57,398 nt of DNA from Stenotrophomonas geniculata ATCC 19374 = JCM 13324 (GTDB lineage Bacteria; Pseudomonadota; Gammaproteobacteria; Xanthomonadales; Xanthomonadaceae). Within the stretch, counting starts at the first letter, position 1, and each line of letters starts with the position of its first letter. The stretch lies in assembly GCF_001431625.1 (NCBI RefSeq), contig NZ_LLXT01000003.1:1-57398 (forward strand), given 5' to 3'. The position numbers and the translations under genes were made by a program. Of the stretch, positions 1-7,317 are shown in pieces. The notes beneath the pieces were generated by a model. That model was not told the DNA's origin, ran no database searches, and saw only the letters and a program-made list of their open reading frames with translations.

Positions 1-2
1 CC

Positions 3-671
3 CACGGCGCGATGCTGGCCACCGAACCGGACGCCACGCTGGCCAGCATCGCGCCGTGGGCCGACCAGCTGCGCGCCAAGGACCCGGGCCTGGGCCGCCG
101 CTCGGCCGGCTGGCACTACGTCAACATCGCCGAAGACAACTGCCACTACGAAGCACCGAAGCACTGCAAAAACGGCAACTGCATCGTCGAGGCCCTGAAG
201 GCACAGAGCGCCATCCTCGGCGATCGCAGCCTGACCGACGGCGAGCGCCTGCAGGCGCTGAAGTTCGTGGTGCATCTGGTCGGCGACATCCACCAGCCGA
301 TGCACGCCGGTTACGCCCACGACAAGGGCGGCAACGATTTCCAGCTGCAGTTCGGCAACCGCGGTACCAACCTGCACTCGCTGTGGGACAGCGGCATGCT
401 CAACACCCGCAAGCTGGACGACGCCGGCTACCTGCCGGTGCTGCAGAGCCAGCGCGCACCGAAGCTCGCGCGCCAGTCCAACCCGCAGCGCGACCCGCAG
501 ACGTGGGCCGAAGCCAGCTGCCGCATCTCCATGCAAGCTGGCGTTTATCCGGCCACGCGTAAAATCGGTGACGAATACACCGAGCGCTACCGGCCGCTGG
601 CCGAAGCGCAGCTGCGACTGGCCGGTGAGAACCTGGCGCAGTTGCTGAACCGCGTGCTCGGCACGCGCTGA
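3..671 (+). CDS. S1/P1 nuclease family protein, 5' truncated by window edge
   Basis: The reading frame is open to the left edge and ends at TGA 669-671, so the N-terminus (signal peptide and first zinc ligand) lies outside the window. The visible 222 residues resemble zinc-dependent S1/P1 single-strand nucleases: a TLASIAPWADQLRAKDPGLG segment, then WHYVNI, then the zinc-binding core GDIHQPMHAGYAHDKGGNDF around residues 95-115, then LHSLWDSGML. Family members are exported phosphodiesterases acting on single-stranded DNA or RNA. The ATG at 12 is internal to the conserved domain and is not the start. The MBL-fold gene follows 11 bases downstream and may be co-transcribed. The family call is firm; the substrate is not testable here. 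Confidence 0.88.
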   Translation, partial: HGAMLATEPDATLASIAPWADQLRAKDPGLGRRSAGWHYVNIAEDNCHYEAPKHCKNGNCIVEALKAQSAILGDRSLTDGERLQALKFVVHLVGDIHQPMHAGYAHDKGGNDFQLQFGNRGTNLHSLWDSGMLNTRKLDDAGYLPVLQSQRAPKLARQSNPQRDPQTWAEASCRISMQAGVYPATRKIGDEYTERYRPLAEAQLRLAGENLAQLLNRVLGTR

Positions 672-682
672 GGAGAGTTCCG

Positions 683-1483
683 ATGTCGGTCCAGGTGCAG
701 TCGTTCTTCCACCGTGACAGCAACACCTTCAGCTACCTGGTCAGCGACCCGGCCAGCGGCGAGGCGGCGCTGATCGACCCGGTCCTGGACTACGACCCGG
801 ATACCGATGCCAGCAGTGAAGCGCCGTTGCATGCCGCGTTGCAGGCCATCGAACACCAGGGCCTGCAGCTGCGCTGGCTGCTGGAAACCCATGCCCACGC
901 CGACCATGTGTCGGCCGGGCGCCGGCTCAAGCAACGCTTCCCACAGGCCACGCTGGCCATCGGTGAAGGCATCCGCGCGGTGCAGGCTACGTTCGCACCG
1001 CGCTATGGGCTGCAGCTTCCCGTGGCCGATGAGATCTTCGACCACCTGTTCAGCGATGGCGAGACCTTCGCTTTGGGTGAACTGCGCTGCCAGGTGATCG
1101 CCGTGCCCGGCCACACCAGCGACAGCATCGCCTATCTGATCGACAATGCGCTGTTCACCGGCGACTCGCTGTTCATGCCCGACGGCGGCACTGCCCGCTG
1201 CGACTTCCCGGGCGGCGATGCCGCGCAGTTGTACCGCTCGATCCAGCGCCTGCTGGCCCTGCCCGATGCGACGCGCGTGTTTGTCTGCCACGACTACGGC
1301 CCCGGTGGCCGCGGGTTCGCCAACGAAACCACCATCGGCCAACAGCGCGCGCACAACATCCACGTGCACGACGGCGTAGCCGAGGCAGAGTTCGTCAGCG
1401 TGCGCCAGGCCCGCGATGCGACGCTGGAAGAACCGAAGCTGATGCAGCCCGCAGTGAAGGCCAACATCCAGGGCGGGGCCTGA
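683..1483 (+). CDS. MBL-fold metallo-hydrolase, persulfide-dioxygenase-like
   Basis: A 266-aa metallo-beta-lactamase-fold protein. The metal-binding motif THAHADH occupies residues 69-75 (H70, H72, D74, H75), with further ligands at H144 (VPGHTSDS), D161 (FTGDSLF) and H203 (VCHDYGPGGR). The ARCDFPGG and CHDYGPGGR segments resemble the ETHE1/Blh branch, which oxidises glutathione persulfide in sulfide detoxification; a glyoxalase II-like role is the main alternative. A GAGGAGAG ribosome site overlapping the previous stop codon supports the ATG at 683. No rhodanese domain is fused, and the visible neighbours are not sulfur genes, so the substrate is inferred only from family resemblance. Confidence 0.85.
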   Translation: MSVQVQSFFHRDSNTFSYLVSDPASGEAALIDPVLDYDPDTDASSEAPLHAALQAIEHQGLQLRWLLETHAHADHVSAGRRLKQRFPQATLAIGEGIRAVQATFAPRYGLQLPVADEIFDHLFSDGETFALGELRCQVIAVPGHTSDSIAYLIDNALFTGDSLFMPDGGTARCDFPGGDAAQLYRSIQRLLALPDATRVFVCHDYGPGGRGFANETTIGQQRAHNIHVHDGVAEAEFVSVRQARDATLEEPKLMQPAVKANIQGGA

Positions 1484-1540
1484 TCCACGCCGCTGCGCCC
1501 GCCGGGCATGGCCCGGCGCTACCCCGGTCATCGCGAGCGA

Positions 1541-2104
1541 TCATTTTCCCTGCGTGCGCACCACGTGCTGGCCCTTCACGATCTCGAAGGTAAAGGCATA
1601 TTGCAGGGTGACGGCCACCGGTTCGACACGCTCGGCGCCGCGGCAGTCACCGCGATTGGCAGGCACCTTGCCGGCCGCGAAGTGGCAGACCGCTGCGGAC
1701 GAGTACTTCCACATCGCCACGGCTTCCTGCGCTGCCTGCAGCAGGGGCGCATTCTCGCCCGCAGCACCTGCCGCGCACTCCGGGCGATCGGTCAATGGCA
1801 GGCTGCGCTCGACGTCGCCGTTGGCATCAACCACCACCTGCAGGCAGATGGTGGTCGGCGCCAGTTCCGCGCGCGGGTCGCGATCACCGACCTCCGGGTC
1901 CGGTGCCGCGTACAGTTGCGGCATCCGGTAGCCCTCGGTCGCACCCAGCGAATACACCTGCAGCTGCCCACTGCCGCCGCCCGTCTGCGGCTGCAGGCGC
2001 TGGTGACCGACATTCTCGCTGCGGGTATCGACGGTGGTCAGGCGATCCTGGGTTGCACACCCCACCAGCAGCGCCGCCATCATCAACAGCGGCGCGGACT
2101 TCAC
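1541..2104 (-). CDS. Lipoprotein with TonB-C-like region, third gene of the BlaI/M56 operon
   Basis: A 187-aa protein with a short signal peptide and lipobox LVGC (residues 13-16, modified Cys16), so it should be an outer- or inner-membrane lipoprotein. Its start overlaps the stop of the M56-TonB gene (ATG at 2104, upstream stop at 2101), indicating translational coupling. I do not recognise a named family. The segment TTICLQVVVDANGDVERSLP followed by an LLQAAQEAVAMWKY helix resembles the strand-helix pattern of the TonB C-terminal domain in the neighbouring protein (VNLRIEVDAQGHPTDVRVLS, then FDAVSVAAARSWTYRP). It may be a partner or paralogous output of that domain. The likeness is judged by eye only. 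Confidence 0.72.
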   Translation of the reverse strand: MKSAPLLMMAALLVGCATQDRLTTVDTRSENVGHQRLQPQTGGGSGQLQVYSLGATEGYRMPQLYAAPDPEVGDRDPRAELAPTTICLQVVVDANGDVERSLPLTDRPECAAGAAGENAPLLQAAQEAVAMWKYSSAAVCHFAAGKVPANRGDCRGAERVEPVAVTLQYAFTFEIVKGQHVVRTQGK

Positions 2105-3342
2105 TTCGCGTCCTCGGTGTCATCCATGGCGTAGGTGATCGGAATGCGTACGGCACCGGCCACCGGCTTGCCGTTCTTCACCGCGGGACGATAGGTCCAG
2201 CTGCGCGCGGCGGCGACGGAGACGGCGTCGAACACCCCCGGATTGGTCGCACTGAGTACCCGCACATCGGTCGGATGGCCCTGTGCATCCACTTCGATGC
2301 GCAGATTGACCACGCCTACCTGGCGTTGCTCGACGGCGGACTTCGGATAGGACGGCGGCGGCATCTTGTCCACCTGGATCGGCCGGTCCAACCCCGCCTT
2401 GGCCGCATCGTCCTGCGCATGTTCGAACGGCTCGACACCGATCCGGGTGCCACCGGCCGCACCGCCCTGGCTGGCCCATGCCACCGCCCCCATGCCCACA
2501 CACAACCCGACCACCAGCACCTGCCCGGACACCCACGGCAATGCCTTCCGCTTGGACTGCTTCAACATGGCGATACGCTCCTTCAACACGGGTTGGCTGC
2601 GCCAATGGCAAACCGCGGGCGCAACCGGGTGGACCAGCTGCGCCTTCAGCAGCGTGCTGGCATAGAGGCCGCGCAGCGCAGGCTGCGGACCGATGGTTCG
2701 GGCATCGCAGGCCAATTCCTGATCGCGCAGGAAGCGGCGTGCCGCCCATGGCAGCAGCGGGTGGAACCAGAACACCACGCGCGCCAGCAGCAGCGCGCCG
2801 TTGGCCCAGTGATCGCCATGGCGGCGATGGCTGCGCTCGTGCTGCAGGATCAGCCCCTGTTCCTGTGCGCTGAACTGCTGGTCGAATGCCGGACCGACCA
2901 CGATGCGCGGCCGCCACAGGCCAACCAGGGCCGGCAGGCCGGGGTCGCCGCTGGCCTGCCAGCTGCCATCGGCGCGCGGCTTCAGTGGGCCCATCCGCCG
3001 TTCAAAACGACGCTGTGCGCGCAGGTCGCGCAGCAGGCACAGGCCCGTGCCCAATGCCCACAGCACCAGCAACAGCCCGGCCCATGGCAACGACGGCCCG
3101 TTCAGGGCATCGATGGCACCGGGCATCACTTTCAGCGGCAGCGTGGGCACCTGCTGCAACAACGCAACCTGCGGCAACGGCAGCATCAGTGCCACCAGCA
3201 GCATCGGCAGCAGCCACCAGCTGCGGTAGGCCAGCCCCGCGCCGCCCATCCGCACCAGCAGCGGTCGCATTACTGCCAGCAGGACCGCGCCCACCGCCAG
3301 CCACAGGCTGGCCTGCCACAATCCGTCGAGCAGCTCAGTCAT
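2101..3342 (-). CDS. M56-family (BlaR1-like) membrane metallopeptidase with C-terminal TonB domain
   Basis: A 413-aa protein with N-terminal membrane helices (about residues 10-30, 42-64 and 86-105), a zinc peptidase core HERSH (168-172) with distal Glu209 in QELACD, a further membrane segment (about 273-291), and a TonB C-terminal domain from about 325 (PPPSYPKSAVEQRQVGVVNL) to about 403. Classical BlaR1/MecR1 carries a penicillin-binding sensor domain in that position and cleaves the BlaI repressor on signal. Here the sensor is a TonB-like module and no beta-lactamase gene is in view. It overlaps the upstream blaI-like gene (its start at 3342 lies inside that gene's end at 3335). Repressor cleavage is inferred from the family. 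Confidence 0.85.
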   Translation of the reverse strand: MTELLDGLWQASLWLAVGAVLLAVMRPLLVRMGGAGLAYRSWWLLPMLLVALMLPLPQVALLQQVPTLPLKVMPGAIDALNGPSLPWAGLLLVLWALGTGLCLLRDLRAQRRFERRMGPLKPRADGSWQASGDPGLPALVGLWRPRIVVGPAFDQQFSAQEQGLILQHERSHRRHGDHWANGALLLARVVFWFHPLLPWAARRFLRDQELACDARTIGPQPALRGLYASTLLKAQLVHPVAPAVCHWRSQPVLKERIAMLKQSKRKALPWVSGQVLVVGLCVGMGAVAWASQGGAAGGTRIGVEPFEHAQDDAAKAGLDRPIQVDKMPPPSYPKSAVEQRQVGVVNLRIEVDAQGHPTDVRVLSATNPGVFDAVSVAAARSWTYRPAVKNGKPVAGAVRIPITYAMDDTEDAK

Positions 3343-3700
3343 GGTCCAGCTCCTGGATCAGCTTCTTCAGTTCGGCGATGTCCTGCGCGCTCAACTGGCC
3401 GCGCTCGCTGAAGTGCGCGACCAGCGGCGCCACGCGCCCCTCGAAGACACGCCCGATGAAGTCCTGGCTCTGCGCCTCCACCCATGCCTGGCGCTGCAGC
3501 AGCGGCCGGTACAGGTAGCGCCGGCCATCGCGCTCGGCGGCGATCGCGCCCTTGGTCAGCAGGCGGTTGAGCAGGGTCTTGATGGTCGGCTCGGCCCAGT
3601 CGCGGTGGGCCAGCGCGGCGACCACTTCGTCGGCGCTACGCGGTGCCTGCTGCCACAGCACCTCCATCACAACGGCTTCGGCTTCGCTGATCGGGGTCAT
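3335..3700 (-). CDS. BlaI/MecI/CopY-family transcriptional repressor
   Basis: A 121-aa winged-helix repressor of normal family length. It opens with ISEAEAVVMEVLWQQAP, followed by a helix-turn-helix around residues 22-50 (SADEVVAALAHRDWAEPTIK) and a C-terminal dimerisation helix region. The segment LVAHFSERGQLSAQDIAELK aligns by eye with the region around the staphylococcal BlaI cleavage site (Asn101-Phe102). His96-Phe97 would be the equivalent bond for the M56 peptidase encoded next to it. Three GTAATCG-type half-sites lie directly upstream of its start codon and overlap a TTGACA-containing promoter, consistent with autoregulation of the three-gene operon. Confidence 0.9.
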   Translation of the reverse strand: MTPISEAEAVVMEVLWQQAPRSADEVVAALAHRDWAEPTIKTLLNRLLTKGAIAAERDGRRYLYRPLLQRQAWVEAQSQDFIGRVFEGRVAPLVAHFSERGQLSAQDIAELKKLIQELDHD

Positions 3701-3711
3701 GGTTTACATCC

Positions 3712-3742
3712 GTAATCGACAGCCCGATTACCCGCGTAATCG
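3712..3742. promoter_or_regulatory. Palindromic operator of the BlaI-like repressor, overlapping its promoter
   Basis: Three 7-base half-sites alternate in orientation: GTAATCG (3712-3718), CGATTAC (3725-3731) and GTAATCG (3736-3742), with spacers of 6 and 4 bases. The second pair forms a perfect 18-base palindrome. On the minus strand a TTGACA -35 (3750-3755) is followed after 18 bases by GTAATC, so the operator would cover the -10 and start site. The blaI-like ATG is at 3700. It also lies between this gene and the divergent flavin reductase gene. Confidence 0.7.
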
Positions 3743-3818
3743 AATCATCTGTCAAGCCCCTCGACTCCGGGTTCATCCCGGCTGCGCCAGCATCGATTCC
3801 TCCCGCCCCAGGCCCCGG

Positions 3819-4376
3819 ATGAAAGCGCTGTCCAAGAAGGATTTCCCGGTCGAGCAGGCGCGCCGCTTCCTCGAACCCGGCCCGATCGTGCTGGTCAGTA
3901 CCGCGTGGCAGGGCCAGCGCAACCTGATGACGATGGGCTGGCACATGGTGATGGGCTTTTCGCCGTCGCTGGTCGCCACCTACCTGTGGAATGAAAACCA
4001 CAGCCATGCACTGGCCGTCAGTAGTGGCGAGTGCGTGATCAACGTACCCGGCGTGGAGCTGCTCGATACCGTGGTCGACATCGGCAACTGCAGCGGCCGC
4101 GAGGTCGACAAGTTCGCGCGTTTCGGGCTGGATGCAGTACCTGCGCGCGAGGTTGGCGCGCCGCTGGTCGGACAATGCCATTCGTGCTTCGAATGCCGTC
4201 TTTACGACGACAGCCAGGTGCAATCGAGCAACCTGTTCATCTGGGAAATCGTGCGTGCCCACGTCGCGCCACGGCCGAAGCTGCCGCGCACGGTGCATTA
4301 CCGCGGCGATGGGCAGTTCATGGTGTCCGGCGCGGAAGTCTCGCGTCGACGGCGGTTCAAGCCCGACATGCTGTAA
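3819..4376 (+). CDS. Flavin reductase family protein (FMN-binding split barrel)
   Basis: A 185-aa protein of the flavin-reductase/FMN-binding split-barrel family. Conserved features are PGPIVLVSTAWQGQRNLMTM near residues 24-43, LWNENHSHALAV and GECVINVPG. Members reduce free flavin or bind FMN for a partner oxygenase; no partner is adjacent. The ATG at 3819 is chosen because homology-like sequence begins there (MKALSKKDFPV); the frame is open further upstream, but that would run through the blaI operator region. The gene is divergent from the blaI-like operon and is followed 34 bases later by the acetyl-CoA hydrolase gene. Confidence 0.85.
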   Translation: MKALSKKDFPVEQARRFLEPGPIVLVSTAWQGQRNLMTMGWHMVMGFSPSLVATYLWNENHSHALAVSSGECVINVPGVELLDTVVDIGNCSGREVDKFARFGLDAVPAREVGAPLVGQCHSCFECRLYDDSQVQSSNLFIWEIVRAHVAPRPKLPRTVHYRGDGQFMVSGAEVSRRRRFKPDML

Positions 4377-4410
4377 TGCCAGCACTCCCCCATACGCAGG
4401 ACCGCCCCGC

Positions 4411-6363
4411 ATGACCGAACACGTCACCGACCTGGACGCCGCCGTCGACTGGTTGTTTGCGCGCGTGGACGGGCCGTTGCGGATCGGAGCACCGCTGGCG
4501 CTGGGCAAGCCGCACCGGCTGCTCAATGCCCTCTACGCACGCGTCGAGCACGACCCTTCGCGGCCGCTGCAGCTGTATACCGCACTGTCGCTGAATCCGC
4601 CGAAGGCGCGCGGCAACGGTCTGGAAGCGCGCTTCATGGCACCGTTCGCGCAGCGCCATTTCGGCGATGATTTCCCGCGCCTGGCCTATGCCGATGCGAT
4701 CGCGCGCGACGCGTTGCCGGCACATGTGCAGGTGGAAGAGTTCTACATGCAGTCCGGCGCCCTGCTCGGTTCGCGGCAGGCGCAGTCCAGCTACACCAGC
4801 CTGAACTACACCCACGCCGCCGATGCGGTCGCCCAGCGCGCGCCGCAGGTGATCGTGCAGAAGGTGGCGATGCGGCCGGATGACCGTCGGCTGTCGTTGT
4901 CGTGCAACAACGACATCACCCAGGACACCCTGGATGCGATGACCGCGCGCGGCCTGCCGCGCCCATTGATGATCGCCGAGATCGATCCGCAGCTGCCCTA
5001 TCTGGGCGGCTCGGCAACGGTCGATGTGTCGTTCTTCGATCTGGTGATCACTCCGCCACCGCCGTACCCGGCGCTGTTCGGGCTGCCGCGGCAGCCGGTC
5101 GGCGATGCCGACTACGCCATCGGCCTGTACGCCAGCACGCTGGTGCGCGACGGCGGCACCCTGCAGATCGGTATCGGCACGCTGGCCGATGCACTCAGCC
5201 ATGCGCTTGTGCTGCGCCACACCGACAACGCCCGCTACCGCCGCGTGCTGCACGCGCTGGATCCGCAGCTGGCCAGCCACCCGCTGGTGCAGGAGATCGG
5301 CGGGCTGGATCCGTTCGAAGTGGGCCTGTACGGCTGCAGCGAGATGCTCAACGAGGGCTTCCGCCGGCTGGTGCAGACCGGGGTGATCAAGCGCAAGGTG
5401 CACGACGACCTGGCGCTGATGCAGCGCATCGAAAATGGCAGCACGCTGTCCATCGACCACGCCACCCTGGCCGCCGAGGGCGAGTACCTGCACGGCGCGT
5501 TCTACCTGGGCTCGCCGGAGTTCTACGAGTGGTTGCGCACGCTGCCGGAAGATGAATGCCGGGCGATCGGCATGCGCCGCATCAGCGAGATCAACCAGCT
5601 GTACGGTGGCAACGAGACGCTGGAACGCCTGCAGCGCCGGCACGCGCGCTTCTTCAACTCCTGCATGATGGCCACCGCGCTGGGCGCGGCGGTATCGGAT
5701 GCGCTGGACGATGGACGCGTGGTGTCCGGCGTGGGCGGCCAGTACAACTTCGTGGCGATGGCACATGCCCTGCCGGAAGCGCGCAGCGTGCTGATGTTCC
5801 GCGCCGCGCGCGATGACAAGGGCCGGCGTGAATCCAACGTGCGCTGGAACTACGGCCACACCACCATCCCGCGCCACCTGCGCGACATCTACCTGAACGA
5901 GTACGGCATCGCCGACCTGCGCGGTCTGACCGACGAGGACTGCGTGCATGCGATGACCGCGATCACCGAAGCCCCGTTCCAGGGCGATCTGCTGCAGCAG
6001 GCACATGCCGCGCGCAAGCTGCTGGCGACCGCGCAACCGCACCCGGTGCGCCTGCAGCGCAATACGCCGCAGGCATTGGCGGCAGCGCTGGCACCGTTCC
6101 GCGCCGATGGCAGCCTGCCGGACTATCCGTTGGGCAGCGACTTCAACGAGATCGAGCAGGTGCTGGTGAAAGCGCTGGGTTGGCTGAAGGCCAACACGCA
6201 GACCCGCGGCGACAAGCTGCGTACCGTCTGGGCAGCGTTGCGGCAACCGGCCGGCGACGGCGATGCGGTGTACCTGCAGCGCATGGGCCTGCAGGCTCCG
6301 ACGGATTTCGCAGAGCGCCTGGACGCGCGACTGCTGCGCCTGGCGCTGGCACGCACTGCCTGA
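4411..6363 (+). CDS. Acetyl-CoA hydrolase/transferase family protein
   Basis: A 650-aa protein of the acetyl-CoA hydrolase/CoA-transferase family, in the long form common in gammaproteobacteria. The C-terminal half holds the best-conserved blocks: DGRVVSGVGGQYNFVAMAHA, RSVLMFRAAR, RWNYGHTTIPRHLRDIYLNE and EYGIADLRGLTDEDC. These match the CoA-binding and active-site region of Cat1/Ach1-type enzymes, which move CoA between acetate and other acyl groups or hydrolyse acetyl-CoA. The ATG at 4411 is 34 bases after the flavin reductase stop; the open frame extends to 4132, but that part overlaps the upstream gene and is not homologous. A long palindrome follows the stop. Confidence 0.88.
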   Translation: MTEHVTDLDAAVDWLFARVDGPLRIGAPLALGKPHRLLNALYARVEHDPSRPLQLYTALSLNPPKARGNGLEARFMAPFAQRHFGDDFPRLAYADAIARDALPAHVQVEEFYMQSGALLGSRQAQSSYTSLNYTHAADAVAQRAPQVIVQKVAMRPDDRRLSLSCNNDITQDTLDAMTARGLPRPLMIAEIDPQLPYLGGSATVDVSFFDLVITPPPPYPALFGLPRQPVGDADYAIGLYASTLVRDGGTLQIGIGTLADALSHALVLRHTDNARYRRVLHALDPQLASHPLVQEIGGLDPFEVGLYGCSEMLNEGFRRLVQTGVIKRKVHDDLALMQRIENGSTLSIDHATLAAEGEYLHGAFYLGSPEFYEWLRTLPEDECRAIGMRRISEINQLYGGNETLERLQRRHARFFNSCMMATALGAAVSDALDDGRVVSGVGGQYNFVAMAHALPEARSVLMFRAARDDKGRRESNVRWNYGHTTIPRHLRDIYLNEYGIADLRGLTDEDCVHAMTAITEAPFQGDLLQQAHAARKLLATAQPHPVRLQRNTPQALAAALAPFRADGSLPDYPLGSDFNEIEQVLVKALGWLKANTQTRGDKLRTVWAALRQPAGDGDAVYLQRMGLQAPTDFAERLDARLLRLALARTA

Positions 6364-6366
6364 GAA

Positions 6367-6426
6367 AAGGGGACGGAGGGGATCAAGTCGTTCATGCACA
6401 GACGACTTGATCCCCTCCGTCCCCTT
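6367..6426. terminator. 24-bp perfect inverted repeat, bidirectional terminator or dispersed repeat
   Basis: The left arm at 6367-6390 (beginning AAGGGGACGGAGGGGATC) is exactly complementary to the right arm at 6403-6426, with a 12-base loop. A T-rich stretch follows (TTCTTTATT). It sits between the convergent acetyl-CoA hydrolase and higA genes, 3 bases after one stop and 24 before the other, so it could end transcription both ways. Its length and sequence also suggest a dispersed REP-like family distinct from the GTAG elements. Confidence 0.7.
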
Positions 6427-6449
6427 CTTTATTCATGCATGGCGCGGAT

Positions 6450-6755
6450 CTACTGTCCGATCCTCACTGCATCCTCAAGATACAGGCGGGCAATGGGCGG
6501 ATGCTCTCGATGCTCGACCTGCCACAGGTCATAGGCCGCCTGCATCGCCAGCCACATACGAGCACTGCCGAGGCCCGCAAGTTCAAGACGGTACGCGAGT
6601 TCAGCAGAGATGCCGGCGTGCCCGTTGATGATGGTCGACAGCTGTCCACGGGAATAACCAAGGTGCTGCGCCAGCGCACTGATGGACATGCTGATCGCCG
6701 GCAGGATGTCTTCGCGCAGCGATTCTCCTGGATGCGGCGGATCATGCAACGGCAT
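6450..6755 (-). CDS. higA: HigA-family antitoxin (XRE-type DNA-binding)
   Basis: A 101-aa antitoxin of the HigA addiction-module family. It opens with the diagnostic HPGESLREDILPA block, then has a helix-turn-helix over about residues 24-50 (ISALAQHLGYSRGQLSTIIN) and ends with ELAYRLELAGLGSARMWLAM and a QAAYDLW stretch. It neutralises the HigB RNase encoded just upstream and represses the operon. The toxin stop (6767-6769) and this ATG (6755) are 11 bases apart in the toxin-first order typical of higBA. Confidence 0.93.
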   Translation of the reverse strand: MPLHDPPHPGESLREDILPAISMSISALAQHLGYSRGQLSTIINGHAGISAELAYRLELAGLGSARMWLAMQAAYDLWQVEHREHPPIARLYLEDAVRIGQ

Positions 6756-6766
6756 CGAGCAGACTC

Positions 6767-7045
6767 CTAGTGGTAATCAAGGTAATCGACCAGTTCGACG
6801 TCGAGCCCACGAAAGCGGAACACCAATCGCCAACTCGCCGAGACATTCACAGCCCAGTAGCCGCTATAGCTTCCGTGCAGGGGATGCAGGCGATTTCCGG
6901 GCAGCCCCATGTCTCCAGGCAGCCGGGCTTGATCCAACTGCAGAAGCAAACGCCGCAACCGAGCCACATGATCGGCACGGACTCCGGAAATGTCGCCCCG
7001 CTCATAGAGCGCCTTCAGGCCCTTATGCCTGAAGCTGACGATCAT
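6767..7045 (-). CDS. higB: HigB/RelE-family toxin
   Basis: A 92-aa RelE-fold toxin of the HigB type, typically a ribosome-dependent mRNA endonuclease. Visible family features are MIVSFRHKGLKALYERGD at the N-terminus, LPGNRLHPLHG in the middle, WRLVFRFRG and the terminal VELVDYLDYH. The ATG at 7045 is preferred over the in-frame start at 7066 because homology begins with MIVSF and because the upstream start would sit inside the operator palindrome. It is transcribed before higA. Confidence 0.93.
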   Translation of the reverse strand: MIVSFRHKGLKALYERGDISGVRADHVARLRRLLLQLDQARLPGDMGLPGNRLHPLHGSYSGYWAVNVSASWRLVFRFRGLDVELVDYLDYH

Positions 7046-7053
7046 GCAGCACC

Positions 7054-7093
7054 AGTGTAAGGCCACACCTTACACTCCGCAAATCCAGTATAG
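7054..7093 (-). promoter_or_regulatory. higBA promoter and operator palindrome
   Basis: A perfect palindrome with 9-base arms, AGTGTAAGG (7054-7062) and CCTTACACT (7068-7076), lies 9 bases upstream of the higB ATG. Just beyond it a minus-strand TATACT -10 (7088-7093) is placed so that transcription would start at the palindrome. The -35 at 17 bases spacing (GTCAAC, 7111-7116) is poor. This is the expected arrangement for HigA-mediated autorepression. Confidence 0.65.
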
Positions 7094-7235
7094 GTTTCTG
7101 CGCCGCGCTTGTTGACCATTTTTTGCTATTGAGGTTGTCTCGGCAGACTCTCCTTTTCGCAAGGAACGCAGGCCAGATGAAGAGGCCAACGCGACAGCGG
7201 CGCCGTCGGGCGGAACACGCCGTCCCCTTTTCTCG

Positions 7236-7257
7236 TCCACGCATGGCGTGGATCTAC
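7236..7257 (-). repeat. SMAG (GTAG) palindromic repeat
   Basis: TCCACGCATGGCGTGGA palindrome followed by TCTAC, so reading the minus strand it begins GTAGATCCACGCCATGCG. It sits between the higBA promoter region and the transketolase terminator. Confidence 0.75.
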
Positions 7258-7269
7258 CCAGGAAAACGA

Positions 7270-7297
7270 GAAAGGCCGGCTTGCGCCGGCCTTTCCT
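7270..7297 (-). terminator. Rho-independent terminator of tkt
   Basis: The stem AAAGGCCGG / CCGGCCTTT with a short TTGCG loop lies 20 bases past the tkt stop; on the minus strand it is followed by CTCGTTTTCC. Confidence 0.75.
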
Positions 7298-7317
7298 TCA
7301 TCACGCTGCGATGCTGC

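Noticed and set aside
3335..3700. A beta-lactamase induction locus (blaI-blaR1)
   Set aside because: The M56 protein lacks the penicillin-binding sensor domain, and no beta-lactamase gene is within the window. Only the repressor and peptidase halves are conserved.
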